A stretch of DNA of 57,832 nt from Lachnospiraceae bacterium (GTDB lineage: Bacteria > Bacillota > Clostridia > Lachnospirales > Lachnospiraceae), in contig JAAVXK010000078.1 of NCBI GenBank assembly GCA_022790615.1, positions 1-57,832 of the forward strand, read 5' to 3'. Numbering within the stretch: position 1 is the stretch's first letter; every line of letters starts with the position of its first letter. The position numbers and the translations under genes were made by a program. Under the pieces are notes generated by a model that was not told the origin of the DNA, did not search any database, and saw nothing but the letters and a program-made list of their open reading frames with translations. Positions 9,061-16,855 of the stretch are shown one piece after another.

Positions 9061-11157
9061 ATGATGAAATCAGTTTTGTTTGGCAAAAATAAAATATTTG
9101 TCCTTATTCTGGCATTAGCGATAATGGCAGAATTTTTTTTGCCGCAAAAAACTGCCGTGTATGCCGGCAGAGTAACAGATACATCCGGGGATGGGATGGC
9201 GGTGAGCACATCCGGGATAAAGTCGGTAATTGAGAAGACATTTGCACGAATCTGTGTAACGGATGAGATTGTGGAAAATGCGGGTTCGTCTGACTGTGAC
9301 TGGCTTGCATTTTCAGTTGGACGGTATACCGAAGCATACGGCGGTAAGGACGCTTTTGGTAACCTGGAAGCATACAGGGAAGCCCTGTGCAGGTATGTGG
9401 GCCGCAAATATTCGGAAAGCGGCCGACTTCACCGCAATAAGGCTACGGAATGGCATAGGATATCGCTTACGCTGCTTGCCTGCGGAGGTAATCCGTACAA
9501 TCTTATAAGGGAAGATGACGACAGCGGCAGTGTGATTAATCTGATAGCTGACGGTACATATAACTGCGTGACCGGCGAGCCGTGGCGGCAGGGCGTGAAC
9601 GGAGCAATCTATGCCCTTATTACGCTTGATTCAATGGAATATGATATACCGGACGAGGCGGATTATACAAGGGATGATATTTTAAGTTATATTCTCTCAC
9701 AGGAACTGCAGACGGGAGGCTTTTCGCTCGCGGGCAATGCGGCCGCGGGATATGATACAGACGTAACCGCAATGGCGGTGCAGGCGCTTGCAGGGTATTA
9801 TGACTGCAGGGATGATGTAAGGAAGGTTGTTGACAGGTCGATAGCATGTTTTCAGGATGGGCTTGGAGCTGACGCGACTTATGGTAACGCTTCCAGTACC
9901 GCGCAGGTATTGCTTGCGCTTACAAGCGCCGGCATTGATGTGACAAAAGACGAACGGTTTATTACGGTGGATGGCCATAGCATAATAGACGGGATAATGA
10001 ATTTTTATGACGAGGATGCATCCATGTTCTGCCTGACAAAAAATTCGGGACCGGGTTTCATGGCAACGACGCAGTGCCTGTATGCGCTGACAGGCTGGTG
10101 CAGACAAGCTGATGGGTTCAGTCCTCTGTTTGCCTTTGGAAAGACAGCGGGTCAGCCGGAGAAAACGCCGGGCCCTGACGCGACACAGAAACCTGCCGCA
10201 ACGCCAACACCTGAACCGCCCGTCACAGAAGAAAACCCTGATACGAAACTAAATCCCATGCAGACGCAGATTCCGGCCGCAGATGATACGGATAGTCAGG
10301 TAAAAAATAATAATGTTTATTATGACGCGTTCCATAAGGATGAGGGAAGAACGACAGAGAAAACCAAGAGAAATGGTAAAAAGAAAAAAACAAAATATAC
10401 AAAAATAAAGCATACAAAAACAAAGCATACAAAAACAAAGCATATAAAAACAAAACATATAAAAACGTATAATACAATAACAGATAGAAAAAAAGCAGTT
10501 CAGTGGAAAGCAGCCAGTTCAAACACAGAAAAGAGTAAAACAGAAAAAAATAGAAACGATGTCATTATAGTCCGGGATGAAGCTTATATAACGGAGAATG
10601 AACTAAGCGGGATTATAGGCACCGACAGTAACATTTTAATTGACAGTTTGTTTGACGACACGCACAGATGCCTTGTCACAATAAACGGCGCGGATGTCGG
10701 CACATGCCGCCACATGAACCTCAAGGCCTCGGCAGGAAGCGGGAATGCTTCATACGACGAAGAAATTATGGCAATGGCATCCGGTGCATTTATATTCAAT
10801 GTGGAAGATGATAACGGAATTGAGTGCGATGCGCTGTATTCGATAGAGACGTCCCTTCCGTCCGGCGAATATCTGCTTATGCGGTATGCGGGCGGCAATG
10901 CTGACTGTGTGGACAAGGTGGGCGTTTCGGACGGATATTTAAGATTTGTAATTGACAGGCCGGGCATTTATTTTGTATGTAAGGAAGTGAAAGTAAAAAC
11001 CGGACCCGCACTTTCAGTTTTACCGGCCGCCGCAGACGCCAAAGACGGCGGGCAGATTGAACAATATATAGCCGCGGCGTTACTGGCTGCAGCGGCCGTA
11101 ACCGTATGCACGGTAATAATTATGAGGAGAAAGAAAAATGCGGATAATGCGGATTAA
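9061..11157 (+). CDS. Membrane-anchored surface protein with intrinsic-factor/prenyltransferase-like alpha-toroid
   Basis: First gene after the B12 riboswitch; 698 aa. Residues 1-35 are a signal peptide (cleavage after AVYA). Residues about 65-355 form helical repeats of the alpha/alpha-toroid type (prenyltransferase/terpenoid-cyclase superfamily), with TDVTAMAVQALA and YGNASSTAQVLLAL. These resemble the DTAAMA and GNxxST segments of the N-terminal domain of animal intrinsic factor and transcobalamin. A Pro/Thr-rich then Lys-rich linker follows (about 360-520), with KTKHT-type 5-residue repeats. Next come a beta-rich domain (about 535-655), a membrane helix (about 670-688) and a basic tail. 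Binding of cobalamin or a derivative at the cell surface is inferred from the riboswitch, the fold and the ECF neighbours. No enzymatic motif is seen. Confidence 0.7.
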   Translation: MMKSVLFGKNKIFVLILALAIMAEFFLPQKTAVYAGRVTDTSGDGMAVSTSGIKSVIEKTFARICVTDEIVENAGSSDCDWLAFSVGRYTEAYGGKDAFGNLEAYREALCRYVGRKYSESGRLHRNKATEWHRISLTLLACGGNPYNLIREDDDSGSVINLIADGTYNCVTGEPWRQGVNGAIYALITLDSMEYDIPDEADYTRDDILSYILSQELQTGGFSLAGNAAAGYDTDVTAMAVQALAGYYDCRDDVRKVVDRSIACFQDGLGADATYGNASSTAQVLLALTSAGIDVTKDERFITVDGHSIIDGIMNFYDEDASMFCLTKNSGPGFMATTQCLYALTGWCRQADGFSPLFAFGKTAGQPEKTPGPDATQKPAATPTPEPPVTEENPDTKLNPMQTQIPAADDTDSQVKNNNVYYDAFHKDEGRTTEKTKRNGKKKKTKYTKIKHTKTKHTKTKHIKTKHIKTYNTITDRKKAVQWKAASSNTEKSKTEKNRNDVIIVRDEAYITENELSGIIGTDSNILIDSLFDDTHRCLVTINGADVGTCRHMNLKASAGSGNASYDEEIMAMASGAFIFNVEDDNGIECDALYSIETSLPSGEYLLMRYAGGNADCVDKVGVSDGYLRFVIDRPGIYFVCKEVKVKTGPALSVLPAAADAKDGGQIEQYIAAALLAAAAVTVCTVIIMRRKKNADNAD
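10396..10470 (+). repeat. 15-bp tandem repeat coding for KTKHT/KTKHI units
   Basis: An A-rich tract repeats units close to AAAGCATACAAAAAC about five times inside the linker of the toroid protein. It encodes Lys/Thr/His pentapeptides. Base composition differs sharply from the flanking toroid coding sequence; such tracts change length easily by slippage. Confidence 0.75.
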
Positions 11158-12205
11158 GAAAAAAAGAAACTATTACAAAATATTAATGATGGCCGCTATG
11201 TTGATTTTTGCGGCCGGAATGTGTGCGTGTGAAAATAAAGACGGCGGTGAAAGCGTTTTGTCCGACAACACATACGACGTACTGCGTGTGGATTCTGTTG
11301 AAGAGAGCGGAATTGACTATGATAAATATGCGATTACGAATGTTGACGGCGGTGGAAAGGATAACACGAAAGATAGTTATACCATAGACGATACTGGCGT
11401 TAGCGGCGCTGACAGTAAAAAAAACGACGGCAGTAACAGCGACGACGTTAATAATACTAATGGCAGCGGCAAAGACAACAGCGTTAGTAACAATAACGGC
11501 AGCGACAAAGATAACGGCGTTGGTAACAATAACGGTAGTGACAAAGGTAACGGAAGCGGTAACAATAACGCCGGTGATAAGGGTAACGGCGTTAATAACA
11601 ATCGTGTCAGCGATAAAGGCAGCGGCAGCAATAATGGCGGCGGCAAAAGTAACGGCAGCAATGAAAAAATTGGTGATGACAAAAGCAGCGTAGGCAGTAA
11701 GTCTGAAAATGACATAAAAAACAGCGGCGGGAATAATAACGGCGGTAATGGCAGCAGTGTGGCAGCAAACAGCGGTGTTCCTGAGCCGTCTGAACAAAAG
11801 GAGATGGTCGTCGATAAGTCAAAGGTCTATATATGCTCCCTTTTAATTGAATGTAAGGCGGTGTTATCTGATATTGACAAGCTTGACAGTAATAAGCTTG
11901 AGCTGATACCGGAGGATGGAATCATTCTTGAGAAACAGGATATAGAATTTTTTGACGGTGAGTCGGCATTTGACGTGCTGCTACGTGAAACGAGGAATGA
12001 GAAGATTCACATGGAATATTCATTTACCCCGATATACAACAGTTCCTATATTGAGGGAATCGCTAATCTGTATGAGTTTGACTGCGGCGAGCTGTCAGGA
12101 TGGGTATACAGTGTGAATGACAGGAGTCCGGGTTACGGGATAAGCAGATACAGTCTTAAGGACGGGGACGTCATTCATCTAGAATACACGCTTGAAAGGC
12201 AGTAA
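11138..12205 (+). CDS. DUF4430 (transcobalamin C-terminal-like) lipoprotein
   Basis: A 355-aa lipoprotein. After a basic N-terminus and hydrophobic stretch, Cys-29/Cys-31 (GMCAC) give a lipobox-like end. Residues about 60-220 are a low-complexity Asn/Gly/Ser/Asp linker. Residues about 227-355 are a DUF4430 domain: DGESAFDVLLRE, MEYSFTPIYNSSYIEGI, YEFDCGELSGWVYSVND and YSLKDGDVIHLEYT. This family is the beta-domain that, in intrinsic factor and transcobalamin, closes over cobalamin together with the alpha-toroid. The gene overlaps the toroid gene by 20 nt, with GAGGAGA before the ATG. A role as a B12-capturing partner of the toroid protein is inferred; direct binding has not been shown here. 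Confidence 0.78.
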   Translation: MRIMRIKKKRNYYKILMMAAMLIFAAGMCACENKDGGESVLSDNTYDVLRVDSVEESGIDYDKYAITNVDGGGKDNTKDSYTIDDTGVSGADSKKNDGSNSDDVNNTNGSGKDNSVSNNNGSDKDNGVGNNNGSDKGNGSGNNNAGDKGNGVNNNRVSDKGSGSNNGGGKSNGSNEKIGDDKSSVGSKSENDIKNSGGNNNGGNGSSVAANSGVPEPSEQKEMVVDKSKVYICSLLIECKAVLSDIDKLDSNKLELIPEDGIILEKQDIEFFDGESAFDVLLRETRNEKIHMEYSFTPIYNSSYIEGIANLYEFDCGELSGWVYSVNDRSPGYGISRYSLKDGDVIHLEYTLERQ

Positions 12206-12216
12206 GGAGGCGCGGT

Positions 12217-13092
12217 TTGAAGGAAAACAGCTTTGAGAGATGGCACCCGTTTACACAATTTTTATATTACTTATCCGTCGTTATTCTTGTAACAATCCGC
12301 ATGAATCCGGTAATCATTGCCGTGACTTTTGTTTCAACGATTGTACTTGGCGCGCTTGTGGGCAAGAGAGAATTTGCAAAGATGTTTTTCATGATATATA
12401 TACCGGCCTCATTGCTTGCGGTAATAATTAACCCGCTGTTTTCGCATGAGGGCGTTACAATACTTGCATATTTTCCGGACGGCAACCCTCTTACGCTTGA
12501 GTCGATTGTGTACGGCGCCGCGGGCGGCGTAATGGTCTGTTCCATATGCGCGCTCTTTTTCTCATTTAATACCGTAATGACTTCTGACAGAATTATGTAT
12601 CTGACAGGCAGGCTCATGCCGGCCATAGCGCTTACGTTATCAATGAGCCTGCGGTTTATACCGGAATTTAAGAGACATATGAGGCAGGTAAGCCGGTCGT
12701 GCATGTGTGTGACGGGGAATGGCGGAAAGATAAAAAAAGGAATTGCTGTCTTTGAGAGTATGGTAATGTGGTCGTTTGAGAAATCTATTGAGCGTTCCGA
12801 CTCCATGAGGGCGAGAGGTTATGGAGTCGGACGCAGGACGTCCTATTCAAAATATATATTTACAAAAAGAGACGCCGCATACGCCGTATTGATTCTCACT
12901 ATGTCCATATTTGTGTTGACGAATATGTTGTGCGGCAATATTTATTCGCAGTATTATCCATATTATAAAATTGACGGAAAAGACCCTTTGGCAGGCCTGA
13001 CATATGTGTCGTATGCGTTATTAACGATGCTGCCGGCAATGGATATTGTAAAGGAGAACATAAGATGGAAGTTATTAAAATCGAAAATCTGA
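12217..13092 (+). CDS. ecfT: ECF transporter transmembrane subunit EcfT
   Basis: The 291-aa protein has five to six hydrophobic segments and the cytoplasmic coupling-helix signature SDSMRARGYGVGRRT (about residues 193-207), whose Ala-Arg-Gly touches the ATPases. EcfT links the S component to the energising ATPases of energy-coupling-factor vitamin importers. The start codon is TTG at 12217, supported by AAGGAGG 6 nt upstream and only 11 nt after the preceding stop. The 3' end overlaps the ATPase gene by 28 nt. Because this EcfT is encoded with its own S component, the module is probably a dedicated (group I) ECF transporter. Confidence 0.88.
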   Translation: MKENSFERWHPFTQFLYYLSVVILVTIRMNPVIIAVTFVSTIVLGALVGKREFAKMFFMIYIPASLLAVIINPLFSHEGVTILAYFPDGNPLTLESIVYGAAGGVMVCSICALFFSFNTVMTSDRIMYLTGRLMPAIALTLSMSLRFIPEFKRHMRQVSRSCMCVTGNGGKIKKGIAVFESMVMWSFEKSIERSDSMRARGYGVGRRTSYSKYIFTKRDAAYAVLILTMSIFVLTNMLCGNIYSQYYPYYKIDGKDPLAGLTYVSYALLTMLPAMDIVKENIRWKLLKSKI

Positions 13093-14798
13093 GTTTTTCG
13101 TATCCGGAGTCGGAACGTAAAGCGATTGATAATATCAGTATGTCGGTAAATGAGGGAGAGTTCGTTCTTATTTGCGGTAAAAGCGGATGTGGGAAGACTA
13201 CTCTCGCAAGGCAGTTAAAGCCCGTACTGAGGCCAAAAGGAGACGTTTTGGGACAGGTGTATTACAGAGGCAGGGCTTTGGACGAACTTTCAGACTATGA
13301 GAAAGCAGCCGCAATCGGTTATGTAATGCAGGACGCTGATACGCAGATTGTTACGGACAAGGTGTGGCATGAGCTTGCGTTCGGACTTGAAAACCTTGGT
13401 TTTGACAATAAGACGATAAGGCGCAGGGTAGCTGAGATTTCCAATTATTTTGGGATAAATGAATGGTTTGACAGGAAAACGTTTGAGCTGTCGGGCGGAC
13501 AGAAGCAGATACTTAACCTTGCGTCCGTTATGGTGATGAATCCTGACGTACTTATTCTTGACGAGCCGGTGTCGCAGCTATGTGAAGTGGCGGCGAATGA
13601 CTTTCTTCATTTGGTAAAGAGAATTAATGAGGAACTTTTGACGACAATCATTATGATAGAACACAGACTTGAGAATATATACCATATGGCCGACCGTGTT
13701 GCCGTACTGGAGGAAGGAAGACTCGCGGCTTACGGCGGAAACAGGGATGTGGCGGGTCTTATTATGGAAAATGAGTATTATGAGGCCCTTCCGTCCGCCG
13801 CAAAGATATACAGGGGGCTTGGTATGGGGGGAGACAGTATACCTCTTAATGTAAAAGAAGGCAGAAGATATATTGGCAATATTATAAAATGTGCTTCCGG
13901 GACAATTGCAGACAATATGAATGCGGGTGAAGAAAAAAGAGTTAAGTCGAAAAAAAAATTACAGGGGATAAGAGCCTGCGTCGATACTTCAAATAAATCC
14001 GCCGCGCTCGAGTTATCGGAAGTGTATTTCAGATATGAGAAAAACGGCAGAGATATAATATATAACCTTACTATGGTAATAAAAAAGGGATCGTTTAACG
14101 TCATACTCGGCGGCAACGGTTCCGGAAAGACGACGCTCCTGTCGGTTATTGCGGGAATACATAAGCCATACAGGGGCAGGGTTAAGCTGTTCAAAAACAC
14201 CGTCAGCATGCTGGCGCAGAATCCCGAGACAATGTTTATAAAAGATACGGTATACGAGGATTTGAAGATGGCCGTTCCGCGCGGTAGTTTTGACGATACG
14301 GCGGGTCACGGCGATGCGCAATGTAACAGCGTAGGTTTTGATGCAAAGATATATGACGAACAGATTCGCGATACGGCGCGGATGCTTGATATAGAAGGCT
14401 GCCTTACCATGCATCCGTATGACCTTAGCGGCGGTGAGAAACAGCGTGCGGCGCTTGCAAAGGCGCTTCTTACCAAACCAGACATACTGGTTCTGGACGA
14501 GCCGACGAAGGGATTCGATTTTTTTCACAAAAAGGAGCTTGGATTGCTTCTTAAAAAATTGTCGGACGGAGGCATGACAGTGATTATGGTATCGCACGAC
14601 ATTGAGTTTGCGGCGGAATATGCGGATGCGTGCATGATGTATTTTGGAGGCGCAATTGTGTGTTCGGGTACGCCGTACGAGGTGTTTTCCGGGAACAGGT
14701 TTTATACTACGGCGGCGGACAGGATTGCCGGAGATTATTTTGACGGTGTGTTGACGCAGGAGGATGTGGTCAGGGAATGCAGAAAAATTATTATCTGA
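13065..14798 (+). CDS. ecfA: ECF transporter ATPase, EcfA-EcfA' fusion
   Basis: A 577-aa protein holding two complete ABC ATPase domains in one chain. Domain 1: Walker A GKSGCGKTT (about residue 39), signature LSGGQKQ (about 143), Walker B LILDEP (about 164). Domain 2: Walker A GGNGSGKTT (about 349), signature LSGGEKQR (about 454), Walker B LVLDEPTKGFD (about 475). A basic linker joins them (about 285-310). In most ECF systems these are two genes, so this is a fused heterodimer. It powers uptake by EcfT and the S component. It overlaps ecfT by 28 nt and the S-component gene by 22 nt. Confidence 0.9.
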   Translation: MEVIKIENLSFSYPESERKAIDNISMSVNEGEFVLICGKSGCGKTTLARQLKPVLRPKGDVLGQVYYRGRALDELSDYEKAAAIGYVMQDADTQIVTDKVWHELAFGLENLGFDNKTIRRRVAEISNYFGINEWFDRKTFELSGGQKQILNLASVMVMNPDVLILDEPVSQLCEVAANDFLHLVKRINEELLTTIIMIEHRLENIYHMADRVAVLEEGRLAAYGGNRDVAGLIMENEYYEALPSAAKIYRGLGMGGDSIPLNVKEGRRYIGNIIKCASGTIADNMNAGEEKRVKSKKKLQGIRACVDTSNKSAALELSEVYFRYEKNGRDIIYNLTMVIKKGSFNVILGGNGSGKTTLLSVIAGIHKPYRGRVKLFKNTVSMLAQNPETMFIKDTVYEDLKMAVPRGSFDDTAGHGDAQCNSVGFDAKIYDEQIRDTARMLDIEGCLTMHPYDLSGGEKQRAALAKALLTKPDILVLDEPTKGFDFFHKKELGLLLKKLSDGGMTVIMVSHDIEFAAEYADACMMYFGGAIVCSGTPYEVFSGNRFYTTAADRIAGDYFDGVLTQEDVVRECRKIII

Positions 14799-15391
14799 TA
14801 GCAGTATTAATTGTAATAATGTCAATGGTACCTTTCTTCTTCATGTTTGAGAGAAAGAAGCCCCGTGCGAGAGAGGTAATGATGCTCGCTGTCCTGGTTA
14901 CGATATCGGTTCTGTCAAGGGCGGTATTTTTCATGATACCGTTTTTTAAGCCTATGCTGGCGGTAGTAATAATGAGCGCCATAGGGCTTGGAGGAAGGTG
15001 CGGGATGTTAGTCGGAACGCTTTCGGTATTCGTATCTAACTTCATGTTCGGGCAGGGACCATGGACGGTATGGCAAATGATTGCTACGGGTCTGTGCGGT
15101 TTTGCGGCCGGTATATTATTTTCCGGCAGATATGTGGAAAAGCCGTTTTATACAGTCTGCGTCTGCATATATGGTTTTTTTGCCGCCGTATTTATGTACG
15201 GCCCTATAATGGATACATACTCGGCACTGCTTTATACAGGTCATATGACCGGAAAACAGTTTCTGGCTATATATCTGTCCGGCCTTCCGGTGAATATAAT
15301 ACATGGTTTTTCTACGTGTCTGTTTCTTGCCCTGTTTTGCAGAAACATGGAAAGAAAGCTGAGGCGTATTAAAATAAAATATAGTTTTTAG
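14777..15391 (+). CDS. ECF transporter S component, probable cobalamin specificity
   Basis: A 204-aa membrane protein with six predicted helices and a GQGPWTVWQM motif (about residues 92-101), a pattern seen in ECF S components. It overlaps the ATPase gene, with AGGAGG upstream. The S component binds the vitamin at the outer face and topples to release it inside. The substrate is not encoded in an obvious motif; cobalamin or a cobamide precursor is inferred from the riboswitch at the head of the operon and the DUF4430/toroid partners. CbrT-type B12 S components are the closest functional analogue known to me. Confidence 0.8.
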   Translation: MQKNYYLIAVLIVIMSMVPFFFMFERKKPRAREVMMLAVLVTISVLSRAVFFMIPFFKPMLAVVIMSAIGLGGRCGMLVGTLSVFVSNFMFGQGPWTVWQMIATGLCGFAAGILFSGRYVEKPFYTVCVCIYGFFAAVFMYGPIMDTYSALLYTGHMTGKQFLAIYLSGLPVNIIHGFSTCLFLALFCRNMERKLRRIKIKYSF

Positions 15392-15400
15392 GAGGAGAAA

Positions 15401-16804
15401 ATGAACACAGTATTTAAAAAAGCAACTGCATGTCTTGTTTCGGCGGCAATGCTTATAGCGGCGGCGCCGGCTGTTCTGTCTGACATGTATGTTTGCGCAA
15501 AGACAAGAATTGTTTCTCAGAATGATGATGCGACCGCCACGCAGGTAAAGGTCTTGGTTAAGGCGGAAGATTACACGGCCGTGGCTTCAGAGATAGACGG
15601 CGCTTCAAAAACGGGACTTATAGCGGAAACCGAGGTGCCGGCTGCATCTGCGGCGGACGCAATTGAAAAAGCGCTCACAGCGGCCGGTGTTGATTATGAT
15701 ATGAGTATGGGTTACGTATCGGAGGTGAACGGACTTTCCCAGGCGGACGGATACGCCATGTCCGGCTGGATGCTTGCATATAATAACGACGATTGCGACA
15801 ATTGGGGGCTTGACTATATTCATGTTAAAGACGGCGACACGCTCAGTCTTATATATACGCTTGACGGAGGAGCGGATATAGCTTCGGCGTCGAGCGGCCT
15901 GCCTACTCTGAAAACTCTTGAAATAGCGGGTTTGGAATATGAATTCCAGACAATTACTGCGTATGATGCGGACTGGAATCCATCATACACCTACAAGGTT
16001 AACGGGAAAGAGATGGAAGGCGCCGGAACGAAGGACAACCCGTTCGTTATCGAGTGCGATATTGCACCGGAATATAAGGACGGCAAGGTTACATATTCCT
16101 ATACGACATATGCAAATCAAAACTATGTAAGCGTTGACGCGGCGCCTTATATCAGCGCTGGCAAAGACAATGAAATAACGGTAACTTCGAGGGGTGGAAG
16201 AAAGGCTTATTATAATATAAACGTATCTTTCGCGGAACAGCCGACAGGAACACCAAAGCCGACAGACACGCCGAAGCCGACAAACACACCGAAACCGACG
16301 GAGACGCCGAAAGCGACAGATACACCGGAACCGACGGAGACGCCGAAAGCAACAGACACACCGGAACCGACGGAGACGCCGAAAGCGACAGATACACCGG
16401 AACCAACGAAAACACCACAGTCAACAGTTACGCCGTTACCGGCCGCAACAGAACCCGCATATACGAACCAGCCTGTTCACACAGCGAAGCCTTTGCCGTC
16501 CCAGACGGCGGTTCAGCCAAAAGCGCCGGGAAAAGCTAAAGTGAAGTCGTTAAAATTGTCAGGAAATAAACTTAAAGTGTTCGTAAAAAAGGTTAAGGGT
16601 GCGAAAGGTTATAAAATTACTGCAGCGTCAGACAAAGCCTTTAAAAAGAATAGGAAGATAAAATATACTTCAAAGGCGGGAATTACATTTTCCAAATGTA
16701 CTAAAAACAGATACTATGTGAAAGTACGGGCATATGTTATCGGAGCGGATGGAAGAAAAATATACGGGCGAGAAAGCAGGACGGTCAGGATTGTGTTAAA
16801 GTAA
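15401..16804 (+). CDS. Secreted DUF4430 protein with Thr-Pro linker and FN3-like C-terminal domain
   Basis: Last gene of the B12 operon; 467 aa. Signal peptide at about 1-32, then a DUF4430 domain at about 45-155 (GYAMSGWMLAYNND, YIHVKDGDTLSLIYTL). A beta-sandwich region (about 165-285, cadherin-like pattern ending YYNINVSFA) and a Thr-Pro repeat linker (about 287-350) follow. The end is a Lys-rich FN3-like domain (about 375-467). No LPxTG or membrane anchor is visible, so it may be secreted or held by the basic C-terminal domain. It starts 9 nt after the S-component gene with an ideal AGGAGGA. It may be a second cobalamin-binding beta-domain or a soluble scavenger; that role is inferred from context. 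Confidence 0.75.
   Translation: MNTVFKKATACLVSAAMLIAAAPAVLSDMYVCAKTRIVSQNDDATATQVKVLVKAEDYTAVASEIDGASKTGLIAETEVPAASAADAIEKALTAAGVDYDMSMGYVSEVNGLSQADGYAMSGWMLAYNNDDCDNWGLDYIHVKDGDTLSLIYTLDGGADIASASSGLPTLKTLEIAGLEYEFQTITAYDADWNPSYTYKVNGKEMEGAGTKDNPFVIECDIAPEYKDGKVTYSYTTYANQNYVSVDAAPYISAGKDNEITVTSRGGRKAYYNINVSFAEQPTGTPKPTDTPKPTNTPKPTETPKATDTPEPTETPKATDTPEPTETPKATDTPEPTKTPQSTVTPLPAATEPAYTNQPVHTAKPLPSQTAVQPKAPGKAKVKSLKLSGNKLKVFVKKVKGAKGYKITAASDKAFKKNRKIKYTSKAGITFSKCTKNRYYVKVRAYVIGADGRKIYGRESRTVRIVLK
16250..16420 (+). repeat. Thr-Pro linker tandem repeats (18/36-bp units)
   Basis: Units close to ACACCGAAGCCGACAGAC (18 bp) and, from about 16300, a 36-bp unit ending ACCGGAACCGACGGAGACGC repeat about three times with few changes. 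They encode TPKPT and TPEPTETPKATD stretches. The near-identity of the 36-bp copies suggests recent duplication. Confidence 0.8.
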
Positions 16805-16855
16805 GATGCGTTCATCAAATGGAAAGAGAACCGGAAAGAAGAGGTTGATTAATAA

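Noticed and set aside
10223-10522. Long - strand frame rich in Leu/Phe/Tyr opposite the Lys-rich linker
   Set aside because: It is the mirror of an A-rich repeat tract; no ribosome-binding site or family pattern, and the + strand frame is part of a full gene.
11183-11797. 204-codon - strand frame opposite the DUF4430 lipoprotein linker
   Set aside because: It arises from the Asn/Gly/Ser/Asp repeats read backwards (Ala/Val/Ile-rich); no start signal.
16250-16420. CRISPR-like array
   Set aside because: The repeats are contiguous, in frame and encode Thr-Pro linkers; there are no spacers and no cas genes.
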